NCBI GenBank assembly: GCA_016204385.1
Contig: JACQKW010000013.1
Span: 76,507 to 109,991 of the forward strand
From: Candidatus Liptonbacteria bacterium
Lineage (GTDB): Bacteria; Patescibacteriota; Minisyncoccia; UBA6257; 2-01-FULL-56-20
Direction of reading: 5' to 3'
DNA: 33,485 nt
Under the pieces are notes generated by a model. The model ran no database searches, was not told where the DNA came from, and worked only from the letters and a program-made list of their open reading frames with translations. Position 1 is the stretch's first letter, and each line of letters opens with the position of its first letter. The position numbers and the translations under genes were made by a program. Positions 1 to 8,346 of the stretch are shown here, one piece after another.

Positions 1-167
1 TTCCGCTCGATCGGCGCGTAGAAACGTCCGCTTGCAGTCCAATCGGCGTACACGATCTTTTTTCTCCCGTAGGGCCCCGCAAAATGAGCATCGTGCCCCA
101 CGATGTGTCTGCGAAAAGGATCGAAATATTTTTCCAGCTGATTTTCCCCGACAAAACGATGTGCCAC
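1..167 (-). CDS. Aminotransferase class V / cysteine desulfurase-like protein, N-terminal part (truncated by window edge)
   Basis: Own minus-strand translation (not in ORF track): ...VAHRFVGENQLEKYFDPFRRHIVGHDAHFAGPYGRKKIVYADWTASGRFYAPIER. The YADWTASGR..PIE block is typical of class V aminotransferases. Start is uncertain: no ATG in frame, GTG at 167 proposed, frame open up to about 218. Confidence 0.6.
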   Translation of the reverse strand, partial: MAHRFVGENQLEKYFDPFRRHIVGHDAHFAGPYGRKKIVYADWTASGRFYAPIER

Positions 168-218
168 CTTCTCGACATCAGTATAACAAAGAAACTCCGA
201 TGGACGCGTAGCGTGTGC

Positions 219-908
219 CTATTCTCCGCATAAAATACCTATGACGATTCCCCCTTCCACGTGCGCATTACAGCCAAAAATATCGAGCGTGCGCGCGGTG
301 CACCTGCCGGTTTTTCGAATCTCCTCCCCCGACGCCACCCGCACCTTTTCGCCCTCCGTGAGTTCCGCAAAACAGTCGCCTTCGCACTCATCGCTCGAAC
401 GGCATGCCTTCCCTGCATCACGCGTCGGATAATTGCACTGTTCGACTTTCGTCGCTCCAAACTGCCCCCACTCCCCGCCCGCAGTCTCGCACTGCGCCTT
501 ACTGCCGAGACTTTCAATATACGAATTCGATGAACGGCACACCGAAACCACATAGTTGTCTATCACCGTGCCAAGCGCAAGTACCGAATCGCCGCTCTGC
601 ACCGAGATTCCATTCGCCTCAACCCGTGCATTCGGGCACGATACTCCTTCAACCAACGACTGGTACACCACGCTCACTTCCTGCTCGCCGTTGTGCAAAA
701 TGCGAAAGTGCGCGGGGTCGCCCGCGGGAGACCGCTCCCTCGCATTTTCAAGCACCGTGCCTCCCACGAGCGTCGTCGTTCCCACCGCCGTGAGCGGATC
801 TTTTTCCGCTTTCGGCTTCCCTGTTCGCCCGAAGAGCGCGATGAGCGCTGCCCCGACGATCAAAACCGCAACGACGGCGATGACCTTGGGGCTCGTTAAG
901 AATTTCAT
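219..908 (-). CDS. Hypothetical protein with N-terminal membrane anchor and Cys-rich extracytoplasmic region
   Basis: ORF 229 aa; hydrophobic segment VIAVVAVLIVGAALIALF after a short basic N-terminus; multiple Cys. Confidence 0.6.
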   Translation of the reverse strand: MKFLTSPKVIAVVAVLIVGAALIALFGRTGKPKAEKDPLTAVGTTTLVGGTVLENARERSPAGDPAHFRILHNGEQEVSVVYQSLVEGVSCPNARVEANGISVQSGDSVLALGTVIDNYVVSVCRSSNSYIESLGSKAQCETAGGEWGQFGATKVEQCNYPTRDAGKACRSSDECEGDCFAELTEGEKVRVASGEEIRKTGRCTARTLDIFGCNAHVEGGIVIGILCGE

Positions 909-913
909 CGAGA

Positions 914-919
914 ATTATA
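914..919 (-). promoter_or_regulatory. -10 box TATAAT immediately upstream of the 908 start (near-leaderless)
   Basis: Minus strand reads TGGATATAATTCTCGATG; no SD. Confidence 0.45.
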
Positions 920-983
920 TCCAGTGTATATGCCCTCCTGCGCGTGTCAACCCATCCGGGCGTGCGGCTCTGAATTCCCTATG

Positions 984-999
984 CCCCGCCTTGGCGGGG
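984..999. repeat. Short GC-rich hairpin CCCCGCC-TT-GGCGGGG
   Basis: 7 bp perfect stem with TT loop in the intergenic region. Confidence 0.5.
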
Positions 1000-1076
1000 G
1001 CGCCGAAGCATCAAGTCGCGCTCGGCTCAACTTGAACAGGTCTGCACACTGGGATTAGAATATCGGCATACTCGAA

Positions 1077-2069
1077 ATGCACGATCCCCTCATTATCCGC
1101 AAAAGTCCCGTGGCGATCATTAAGAACCTGATCCTCGCGCAATTTCTCGCCACCGCCGCATACTTTCTTTTGGGATTGCTCGCCAACTACGGCGAGATCT
1201 ATCAGCGCTTGAATTTTTCCTCCTTCGCCTCCTACGAAGTCACAAAATTCGCGAGCATTATGGTTATCGAACTTTTACTCACCGCCTATATTTTTGCACG
1301 CTGGTTTCTTGCCACCTACCAAATAAATCCGAATGCGATCATCGTTGAGCGCGGCGTGTTGTTCCGAAGGCGGAAGGTCTCACCGCTCGCGCATCCTATT
1401 TCCGCCTCCTGCAGATACAGCGCGTTCTCGCAGCTCTTTAAGTACGGCACGCTCGTCATTCGCGACAATGCGATGAAAAAGCCCATCGTGCTCTCCCATG
1501 TGCCGAGCCCGAAAACGTATCTTCGGCTCATTATAGAGCAGGAACGCGAGAATGCGCACGACGCCATACACGCCGATTCTCCGGACATACGCGAACTGCT
1601 TCGCTCGCGCGAGCGGAAGAATCTTGAATTCAAAACCACGTTTCGATGGGATGTGCAGGAAGCAAAAGTAAATAAAAATCTCGAAAAAACCGTGATGAAG
1701 ACTATTGCGGCATTTATGAATTCGGAGGGAGGCCACCTGGTCATAGGCGTTGACGATGCGGGCGCGCTTGTCGGGCTCGCTTCGGATTATGCAACGCTCA
1801 AAAAACAGAACGCCGACGGATTCGAGAATCAATTTACGAATGTGTTCAAAGAAGTCGTCGGGCCAGAGCTTTATCGGTTTTTGAAACTCGATTTCCATAC
1901 GATCGACCAAAAAGAAATATGCGCCGTCCGCGTGGCGCCGAGCACGACGCCCGCGTACATGAAGACCGGAAATGAGGAGGTGTTTTACATCAGAACCGGG
2001 AACTCAACCACACCGCTCCAAGTGAGCGAAGTGGCAAACTACGTTAGGAGCAGGTGGAGGAAGTATTAG
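1077..2069 (+). CDS. Membrane protein fusing a bacterial PH-like domain to an AlbA_2 (Schlafen-type) domain
   Basis: Two hydrophobic helices, then IIVERGVLFRRRKVSPLAHP (YdbS-like bPH), then LEFKTTFRWD...TIAAFMNSEGGHLVIGVDDAG...FYIRTGNSTTPL (AlbA_2 pattern). Confidence 0.7.
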   Translation: MHDPLIIRKSPVAIIKNLILAQFLATAAYFLLGLLANYGEIYQRLNFSSFASYEVTKFASIMVIELLLTAYIFARWFLATYQINPNAIIVERGVLFRRRKVSPLAHPISASCRYSAFSQLFKYGTLVIRDNAMKKPIVLSHVPSPKTYLRLIIEQERENAHDAIHADSPDIRELLRSRERKNLEFKTTFRWDVQEAKVNKNLEKTVMKTIAAFMNSEGGHLVIGVDDAGALVGLASDYATLKKQNADGFENQFTNVFKEVVGPELYRFLKLDFHTIDQKEICAVRVAPSTTPAYMKTGNEEVFYIRTGNSTTPLQVSEVANYVRSRWRKY

Positions 2070-2079
2070 TTTTATCCGC

Positions 2080-2149
2080 GGGAGCTGGAGGAATCGAACC
2101 TCCGATCGCGGTTTTGGAGACCGCCGTTATACCACTTAACTAAGCTCCC
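2080..2149 (-). tRNA. tRNA-Trp(CCA)
   Basis: 7 bp acceptor GGGAGCT/AGCTCCC, T-loop GGTTCGATTCC, anticodon loop CTCCAAA. No encoded 3' CCA. Confidence 0.92.
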
Positions 2150-2151
2150 CT

Positions 2152-2331
2152 TTATTTTCCCGTAAGTCTTGCTTCCTTGTGTATCGTATACTTCCGACAC
2201 CATGGGCAGAATTTTTTGAGCTCTATCTTCCGCTCCACTTTTTTCTTGTTCTTGCGCGTGTAGAAATTCACCCGCTTGCACACGGAGCATTTGAGCCGTA
2301 TTAAGTTTTCGGAACGCTTTGTTTTTGCCAT
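2152..2331 (-). CDS. rpmG: 50S ribosomal protein L33
   Basis: MAKTKRSENLIRLKCSVCKRVNFYTRKNKKKVERKIELKKFCPWCRKYTIHKEARLTGK; CxxC...CxxC pattern. Internal start chosen within the 2152..2445 ORF. Confidence 0.92.
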   Translation of the reverse strand: MAKTKRSENLIRLKCSVCKRVNFYTRKNKKKVERKIELKKFCPWCRKYTIHKEARLTGK

Positions 2332-2388
2332 AAATTTTAATGATACTGATTTCCTTATAAACCGCAAACACGCGCATAAAATTCGTGA

Positions 2389-2460
2389 GCCGATGGGCGG
2401 GATCGAACCGCCGACCTTGCGCTTACCATGCGCATGCTCTGCCAACTGAGCTACATCGGC
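2389..2460 (-). tRNA. tRNA-Thr(GGT)
   Basis: Acceptor GCCGATG/CATCGGC, D-arm TAGCTCAGTTGGCAGAGCA, anticodon loop ATGGTAA, T-arm GGCGGTTCGATCCCGCC. No encoded CCA. Confidence 0.92.
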
Positions 2461-3035
2461 AACATACTAACTAATAGGTTACGCAGCTTCTTATTGTTGT
2501 ATAAAACAGTGAGTATGCCGTATTGGCTCTTTTTTCGATACGTTCCGATCGAACCGGATATGGTAACGGTCGGCTTATAGAATTGCTGCTTCTTGATTTT
2601 AAGACTTTTCAACCAAAAGTCCATAGCTTCACGAACATCAATATCGGAGAAAATCTGAAGCCCGAAACGCATTTCCGATTTTCTAACTTGAAAAAACTTT
2701 TCCAAGAACTGAATGAATTTTCCGAGAAGTTGGGGATCGGTATTTCCAAGCCGCACAGAATATTTGTTTGCCTTTGTGCCTTCGCCCCAATAAAGTCCAA
2801 TGCCAAGCCCAAAAAGTTTTGCCTCCCTCATGGTGCGGGGCGCCCGAAAGGCAAAAGGATCTCCATTTGGATGATATTTTAAATACGCCGCATCGCTCCA
2901 AGACCTCGTGATCACATTATGCTTTGTCATCCAATACGCTACTTTATGCAACGAGCAGTCCAGCGCACGGGAGATATCTGTCATAGATTTTCCTTCTTTC
3001 AGATATAAATTTACTAACGTTTCTTTGGGTATCAC
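2451..3035 (-). CDS. Free-standing LAGLIDADG-like homing endonuclease-type protein with N-terminal HTH
   Basis: MTDISRALDCSLHKVAYWMTKH (HTH) then LFGLGIGLYWGEGTK...VRLGNTDPQLLGKFIQFL (LAGLIDADG-like helix). GTG start. Confidence 0.6.
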   Translation of the reverse strand: MIPKETLVNLYLKEGKSMTDISRALDCSLHKVAYWMTKHNVITRSWSDAAYLKYHPNGDPFAFRAPRTMREAKLFGLGIGLYWGEGTKANKYSVRLGNTDPQLLGKFIQFLEKFFQVRKSEMRFGLQIFSDIDVREAMDFWLKSLKIKKQQFYKPTVTISGSIGTYRKKSQYGILTVLYNNKKLRNLLVSMLPM

Positions 3036-3041
3036 GTCACA

Positions 3042-3047
3042 ATTATA
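3042..3047 (-). promoter_or_regulatory. Extended -10 (TGATATAAT) 6 nt before the GTG start at 3035
   Basis: Minus strand: CGTGATATAATTGTGACGTGATACCC. Confidence 0.5.
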
Positions 3048-3142
3048 TCACGCTTGGTAAAGTACACCCATAGCAATATAGAGATCCACCCTACTTGACT
3101 GGAGCACAGCTTAGGGGCTCATAATTTAATGTACGAAACTGA

Positions 3143-3166
3143 GCCGAGGAGAGGAGTCGAACCTCC
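3143..3166 (-). pseudogene. Orphan tRNA 3' half (T-arm plus acceptor 3' strand)
   Basis: Minus strand: GGAGG-TTCGACT-CCTCT-CCTCGGC. No GCCGAGG 5' acceptor partner found just upstream. Confidence 0.5.
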
Positions 3167-3182
3167 AACCTTCGCTTTATCC

Positions 3183-3299
3183 CGATGTTCTTAGAATTTT
3201 GCCGGTCGGAGCCACCCCCGGGATTTGAACCCGGAACCTACGGTTTACAAAACCGTTGCTCTGCCGTTGAGCTAGGGTGGCAAAATTTTAAGAACATCG
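3183..3299 (-). repeat. Imperfect inverted repeat (20/21) enclosing tRNA-Thr(TGT)
   Basis: Left arm CGATGTTCTTAGAATTTTGCC (3183-3203) versus right arm GGCAAAATTTTAAGAACATCG (3279-3299). Confidence 0.85.
3211..3281 (-). tRNA. tRNA-Thr(TGT)
   Basis: Acceptor GCCACCC/GGGTGGC, anticodon arm ACGGT-TTTGTAA-ACCGT, T-arm CCGGGTTCAAATCCCGG. No encoded CCA. Confidence 0.92.
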
Positions 3300-3308
3300 A
3301 GGACTCTC

Positions 3309-3343
3309 GATATTGTAGCGAAATCTAAAATTCCGACAATATC
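3309..3343. repeat. 8 bp hairpin GATATTGT...ACAATATC
   Basis: Perfect 8 bp arms with a 19 nt loop. Confidence 0.5.
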
Positions 3344-3373
3344 TGAGCAAAAGCGCCGTCCTGCCGTTGCCCG

Positions 3374-3407
3374 CCCCGTGCAAAAACGAAGTTTTTGCTT
3401 TACGGGG
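3374..3407. repeat. Stem-loop CCCCGT-GCAAAAAC-GAA-GTTTTTGC-TTT-ACGGGG
   Basis: Nested complementary arms read directly. Confidence 0.65.
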
Positions 3408-3544
3408 GCTACTCCGGCGAGGAACGCGGATTACCTGACAGAGAAATCAATCCTATCTTATCGCAAAGCCCTTCACGATGGCAAATTTCTTGTGCCGCGC
3501 CTTTCTCTTATGAGACAATTTCCGTATACTTGAGGTGCACACAC

Positions 3545-6500
3545 ATGGAAAAATTCGTCCATCTCCATACGCATTCCCACTATTCGCTTTTGGACGGCCT
3601 TGCGAAAATCGACGAACTTGTCGCACGCACGAAAGCGCTCGGGATGAATGCGCTTGCCCTCACCGACCACGGCGTGCTCTACGGCGCGGTCGAATTCTAT
3701 AAAAAGGCGGTGAAGGCAGGCGTGAAACCCATCTTGGGCGTTGAGGCATACATCGCGACGTCGGACAGAAAGAAAAAAGAGCCGGGCGAGCGTTATTATC
3801 ACCTCATTCTTCTTGCGGAGAACAACGAAGGGTGGCGCAACCTGATCGAGCTGGTGACCAAAGCCCATCTTGAGGGCTTCTACTACAAGCCGCGCATGGA
3901 CAAGGAACTCCTTCGCGCGCACCATACGGGCCTTATCGCGCTTTCGGGATGCCTGGGAGGAGAGATAAGCCGCGCGATACTCGCGAACCGGTACGACGAC
4001 GCAGTCGCGATCGCCAAAGAATACGAAACTATTTTCGGGAAAGATAATTTTTTTCTTGAGATCGGCGATCACCCCCACATCCCCGAAACCATCACCGCCA
4101 GGAACGCGCTGGTACGCATCTCGAAAGAAACCGGCATTCCCCTCGCAGCGACGCAGGACATCCACTACGCACACCCGGAGGATTCCGAATATCACGACAT
4201 CCTTCTTGCGGTGCAGACCGGAAACCGCCTCACGGACGACGATCGCCTTACGCTCAAGGCGGATGATTTCTCGGTCACCTCTCCCGAACAGATGATCGCA
4301 AAATTCAGGGACGTGCCCGAGGCGATCATCAGCACGGTGAAGATCGCGGAGCGGTGCACGGTGGCGCTCGATCTCCACACGATACATCTCCCCGACTTTC
4401 CGAAACCCAACAACGAACCGCCCGATGAATACCTTCGCGCGCTTGTCGGTACACTCATAGAATTCCGATATCCGGGAGCGGCGCGCACGAAGGAGGTGCA
4501 TGAGCGCGTGGAGTACGAGCTCTCTATCATCAAGAAAACGGGCTTTGCCGATTACTTCCTTATCGTGCACGACCTCGTCGACTGGGCGAAGAAGCGCCGC
4601 ATCGCCGTGGGTCCGGGGCGCGGGTCGGCGGCCGGGAGCATCGTCTCGTACATCTTGCACATCACCGACGTGGACCCGTTGAAATACAATCTCCTTTTCG
4701 AGCGATTTCTGAACCCCGACCGCATTCAGATGCCGGATATAGATATCGATTTCGCCGACACGCGCCGCGACGAAGTGCTCGCGTACGCGATCGAAAAATA
4801 CGGCGCGGACCGCGTCGCGCAGATTATCACCTTCGGCACCATGGCGGCGCGGGCGGCAATTCGCGATGCCGGACGAGCGATGGGTTTGAGCTATGGATTT
4901 TGCGACAAAATCGCGAAGCTTATCCCTTTTAACCTCAAACTCGCCGATGCCATTAAAAAAGTTGGCGAGCTTAAGGAACTCAAGGAAAACGACGAGAACG
5001 CCGCGAAATTGCTTGAAGCGGCCATTCACCTTGAGGGAGTCGCGCGTCATGCGTCGGTGCACGCGTGCGGAACCGTGATCTCCAAGGAGCCGCTCACCCG
5101 CCACGTTCCCCTCCAGTTCGCCCCCCAAGGGCACGATACGGTCATCACCCAGCTTGAGATGCATTCAATCGAGGATCTTGGGCTCTTGAAAATAGACCTT
5201 TTGGGCCTCAAAAATCTCACCATCATTGAAGAGACCGTGCGCCTCGTGAAGGAGCTCTCGGGGAAAGATATCGTCATTTCAAGCCTCCCGCTCGACGATG
5301 AAAAAACGTTCGAGCTTTTGCGCCGCGGCGATACGACCGGGGTCTTCCAGCTCGAATCGTCAGGCATGAGGAGATATTTGAAGGAACTAAAGCCAACCGA
5401 GTTCGAGGACATCGTCGCGATGATCTCGCTCTACCGCCCCGGCACGCTCGATGCCGGCATGGTGCCGAAATACATCGCGCGGAAGCACGGGAAGGAGAGC
5501 GTAACGTATCTTTATCCGAAGCTCAAGCCGATTCTCGAGAAAACGTACGGCATCGCCGTGTATCAGGAACAGCTCATGGAAATCGCGCGGACGCTCGCGG
5601 GGTTCACGTTCTCTGAAGCGGACACGCTCCGGAAAGCGGTCGGAAAAAAGATCAAATCGCTCTTGAACGAACAATCCGAGAAGCTCATCGACGGCATGAT
5701 ACGGAACGGCATCACTCCCGCGAAGGCGAGGGAGATATGGGCGTGGTTCGAACCGTTCGCGCGCTACGGGTTCAACCGCAGCCACGCGGTCTGCTATGCC
5801 TTGATCGGCTACCACACCGCGTACCTTAAAGCGCACTACCCCGAAGAGTTCATGGCGAGTCTGCTCAATGCCGAATTAAACGATATCGAGCGCATCGCGT
5901 TTCTCGTGCACGAGGCGAAGCAGAATAGCGTCCCCGTGCTCCCGCCGGACGTGAACGCGAGCTTCGTGAAATTCACGCCCGACGGCAAGAAGATACGCTT
6001 CGGGCTTCTCGCAATCAAGAATGTGGGAGCGCAGATTACGAACGCGATTGTCGAAGAACGCGTGCGCGGCGGCCCATTTAAAGATTTCAACGACTTCCTG
6101 CTCCGCGTCCAACACAAAGATCTCAACAAAAAATCGCTCGAGAGCTTGATCAAATGCGGCGTCTTCGACTCACTCGGCGTGGAGCGCAACCAGGCGCTCG
6201 GAAGCCTCGACGACATCATCCGCGTGAACAGCATCGTGCGGCGGAATGCCGCGCAGAACACGAGCTCCCTTTTCGGGTCCTCAAACGGGCTCGGCGTAAA
6301 TTTCAAATTCCAAACCGCAACTGCGGCAAGCGCACAAGAGAAACTCGCGTGGGAGAAAGAGCTGCTTGGGCTCTTTATCTCCGATCATCCCTTGAACCGG
6401 TTCATGCACAAGCTCAAGGAATTAAAGGTGCGTTCCATCACCGAGGCGCGCGCGATCAAGAACGAACGCCTTCAATTCCGCATCGGGGGGCTCGTCTCGC

Positions 6501-6724
6501 GGATACAGCGAATCCTTACGAAGAAAGGCGATCCGATGATGTTCGTAAAGATCGAGGATTTCTCGCCCCAGCCGCTCGAGGTCGTGGTCTTCAACAGCAC
6601 GCTCAATAAAACGATGAGCACTTGGAAAGAGAATCAAGTGGTGCTGGTGCAGGGACGGATGTCGTGGAGAGACAACGAGCCCAAAATGATCTGCGAGAAC
6701 GCAAAAGCGCTCGAGGAATCTTAA
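3545..6724 (+). CDS. dnaE: DNA polymerase III subunit alpha
   Basis: MEKFVHLHTHSHYSLLDGL PHP start, PDIDIDFADTRRDEV, GRGSAAGSIVSY, ARYGFNRSHAVCYALI. Internal ATG preferred over ORF start 3395. Confidence 0.97.
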   Translation: MEKFVHLHTHSHYSLLDGLAKIDELVARTKALGMNALALTDHGVLYGAVEFYKKAVKAGVKPILGVEAYIATSDRKKKEPGERYYHLILLAENNEGWRNLIELVTKAHLEGFYYKPRMDKELLRAHHTGLIALSGCLGGEISRAILANRYDDAVAIAKEYETIFGKDNFFLEIGDHPHIPETITARNALVRISKETGIPLAATQDIHYAHPEDSEYHDILLAVQTGNRLTDDDRLTLKADDFSVTSPEQMIAKFRDVPEAIISTVKIAERCTVALDLHTIHLPDFPKPNNEPPDEYLRALVGTLIEFRYPGAARTKEVHERVEYELSIIKKTGFADYFLIVHDLVDWAKKRRIAVGPGRGSAAGSIVSYILHITDVDPLKYNLLFERFLNPDRIQMPDIDIDFADTRRDEVLAYAIEKYGADRVAQIITFGTMAARAAIRDAGRAMGLSYGFCDKIAKLIPFNLKLADAIKKVGELKELKENDENAAKLLEAAIHLEGVARHASVHACGTVISKEPLTRHVPLQFAPQGHDTVITQLEMHSIEDLGLLKIDLLGLKNLTIIEETVRLVKELSGKDIVISSLPLDDEKTFELLRRGDTTGVFQLESSGMRRYLKELKPTEFEDIVAMISLYRPGTLDAGMVPKYIARKHGKESVTYLYPKLKPILEKTYGIAVYQEQLMEIARTLAGFTFSEADTLRKAVGKKIKSLLNEQSEKLIDGMIRNGITPAKAREIWAWFEPFARYGFNRSHAVCYALIGYHTAYLKAHYPEEFMASLLNAELNDIERIAFLVHEAKQNSVPVLPPDVNASFVKFTPDGKKIRFGLLAIKNVGAQITNAIVEERVRGGPFKDFNDFLLRVQHKDLNKKSLESLIKCGVFDSLGVERNQALGSLDDIIRVNSIVRRNAAQNTSSLFGSSNGLGVNFKFQTATAASAQEKLAWEKELLGLFISDHPLNRFMHKLKELKVRSITEARAIKNERLQFRIGGLVSRIQRILTKKGDPMMFVKIEDFSPQPLEVVVFNSTLNKTMSTWKENQVVLVQGRMSWRDNEPKMICENAKALEES

Positions 6725-6760
6725 TGTCTCCGCACGCTAGGATTCGCTATTCGCGACTTG

Positions 6761-8206
6761 CTATTTCGGCCGCAGGAGGGGAAAAAGCGTCGTCTCCCGC
6801 ACGGGCTTATCCATAAGCACGGCAAAGAAACGTTCCGAGGCGCCGAATCCCGCCGCGGGGGGCATGCCATACTCCATCGCCGCAAGATATTCCTCGTCGA
6901 GCATCTGCGCTTCCTTGTCCCCCGCCTCGCGGAGCTTCATTTGCTCCTCGAACCGCGCGCGCTGGTCGAGCGGGTCGTTCAATTCCGAAAAACCTTTTCC
7001 GAGCTCGGTGCCGCACGCCATGATCTGCACGCGCTCAACTCGAGTAGGGTCGTTCGGAAGCCGTTTTGCCAAAGGTTCTATTTCCACCGGAGGGTTCACA
7101 AGAAACGTCGGCTGTATCAAATTCGGCCTCACGTTTTTCCTGTAGATGAGATCGATGAGCCGACCCTTGCCTAAGTTCCGCTCGGGCGTAAGGCCAAGCC
7201 CGCGCGCCTTTTCATATAATTCGTCCCGGGACGCCTTTGTAGGATCCAAACCGTTTGCGTCCCTGAACGCCTTCACATACTCCAGTTTTTTCCACTTCGC
7301 GCCCCAGTCAATCTTAGTCCCGCCGCACTCCGTCACCAGCCCTCCCGTCACCTTTTTAATGACAGCTTTATACATCTTCTCGAGCAGTTTCATGAGATCG
7401 CGGTAATCGTGGAACGCCCAGTAGAATTCGAGTTGCGTGTAGTCCTGAAGGTGCTCGCGGCTCACGCCTTCGTTCCTGAAAATTCTCCCGATCTCGAACA
7501 CTTTTTCAAATCCGCCGACGAGTAGTTTCTTGAGCGGCAGCTCAAGCGAGATGCGGAGGTAAAAATCGGAATCAAGCGCGTTGTAGTGTGTCACGAACGG
7601 TTCCGCCTCCGCACCGCCGGGCACCGTCTCAAAGACCGGCGCCTCGATTTCCAGGAAACCTTCCTTTTTGAGGTATGCGCGGGCCGCGTCCCAAAATATT
7701 GCTTTCTTGCGGAAAAGGTTTTTTATTTCATCGTTCGCAAGGAGGTCTAGATACCTCTGTCTATACCTCGTTTCTGTTTCTTCCACGCCATACCACTCGG
7801 TCGGGATCGGGCGAATGCTTTTTGCCGCAATGTGAAACTCCTTCACCTCCACGCTCTCCTGCCCTTTTTGCGTCTTGAAAAGCGGGCCGCTCACTGAAAC
7901 AAAATCACCGCGGTCGAGCACGTCTCTTAAAAACTCGAAATTCTTGAGGTTCTCTTTTTTGAAGACGCCCTGTATTTGCCCCGATTCGTCCTTTACGTCA
8001 ATAAAAATAACTCCTCCCTGATCGCGAATGCTCATCACGCGCCCCGCAAGCGCAACGGGCTTTTGTGATCCGCTAAGCGCCGCAAATTTTTCGAGCGCCT
8101 TGCCCACCGAAAACGACCGCGCGACCCGCGCAGGAAACGGATCGATTTTTGCCTCACTAATTTTTTTGAGCTTCCCTAACCGCTCATTCCGCAAATCGTC
8201 GAGCAT
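6761..8206 (-). CDS. lysS: Lysyl-tRNA synthetase, class II
   Basis: N-terminal OB-fold (VALAGRVMSIRDQGGVIFIDV), motif 2 FEIGRIFRNEGVSREHLQDYTQLE, C-terminal region of class II fold. Confidence 0.95.
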   Translation of the reverse strand: MLDDLRNERLGKLKKISEAKIDPFPARVARSFSVGKALEKFAALSGSQKPVALAGRVMSIRDQGGVIFIDVKDESGQIQGVFKKENLKNFEFLRDVLDRGDFVSVSGPLFKTQKGQESVEVKEFHIAAKSIRPIPTEWYGVEETETRYRQRYLDLLANDEIKNLFRKKAIFWDAARAYLKKEGFLEIEAPVFETVPGGAEAEPFVTHYNALDSDFYLRISLELPLKKLLVGGFEKVFEIGRIFRNEGVSREHLQDYTQLEFYWAFHDYRDLMKLLEKMYKAVIKKVTGGLVTECGGTKIDWGAKWKKLEYVKAFRDANGLDPTKASRDELYEKARGLGLTPERNLGKGRLIDLIYRKNVRPNLIQPTFLVNPPVEIEPLAKRLPNDPTRVERVQIMACGTELGKGFSELNDPLDQRARFEEQMKLREAGDKEAQMLDEEYLAAMEYGMPPAAGFGASERFFAVLMDKPVRETTLFPLLRPK

Positions 8207-8217
8207 AATATGAATTT

Positions 8218-8223
8218 ATTATA
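8218..8223 (-). promoter_or_regulatory. Extended -10 (TGCTATAAT) for lysS
   Basis: Minus strand TTTTTTCGTGCTATAATAAATTCATATTATG, directly after the T-tract of the upstream terminator. Confidence 0.55.
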
Positions 8224-8228
8224 GCACG

Positions 8229-8255
8229 AAAAAATCAGCGCGGGTCGCGCGCTGA
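8229..8255 (-). terminator. Rho-independent terminator after the NUDIX gene
   Basis: Minus strand TCAGCGCG-CGACC-CGCGCTGA followed by TTTTTT. Confidence 0.75.
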
Positions 8256-8346
8256 CTCAATGTTGGCAAAGAAAAAAAGATGAGATAAAACAAGACGGCA
8301 AGGGAAGCATTCCTCCGTGAAATTTTATGCACAGATAGTATCGAAT

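Noticed and set aside
241-1035. Overlapping plus-strand ORFs of 63-159 aa
   Set aside because: Antisense to the 219-908 anchored protein, which has a coherent TM segment and promoter; compositions look spurious.
3143-3350. Possible tmRNA or permuted/split tRNA
   Set aside because: The 3' half resembles a T-arm plus acceptor, but no 5' partner or tag ORF was found and a complete tRNA-Thr sits inside; a bacterial trans-spliced tRNA would need much stronger evidence.
3473-5164. 563 aa minus-strand ORF
   Set aside because: Antisense to dnaE with a low-complexity Arg/Val/His-rich composition; the plus strand carries the clear polymerase motifs.
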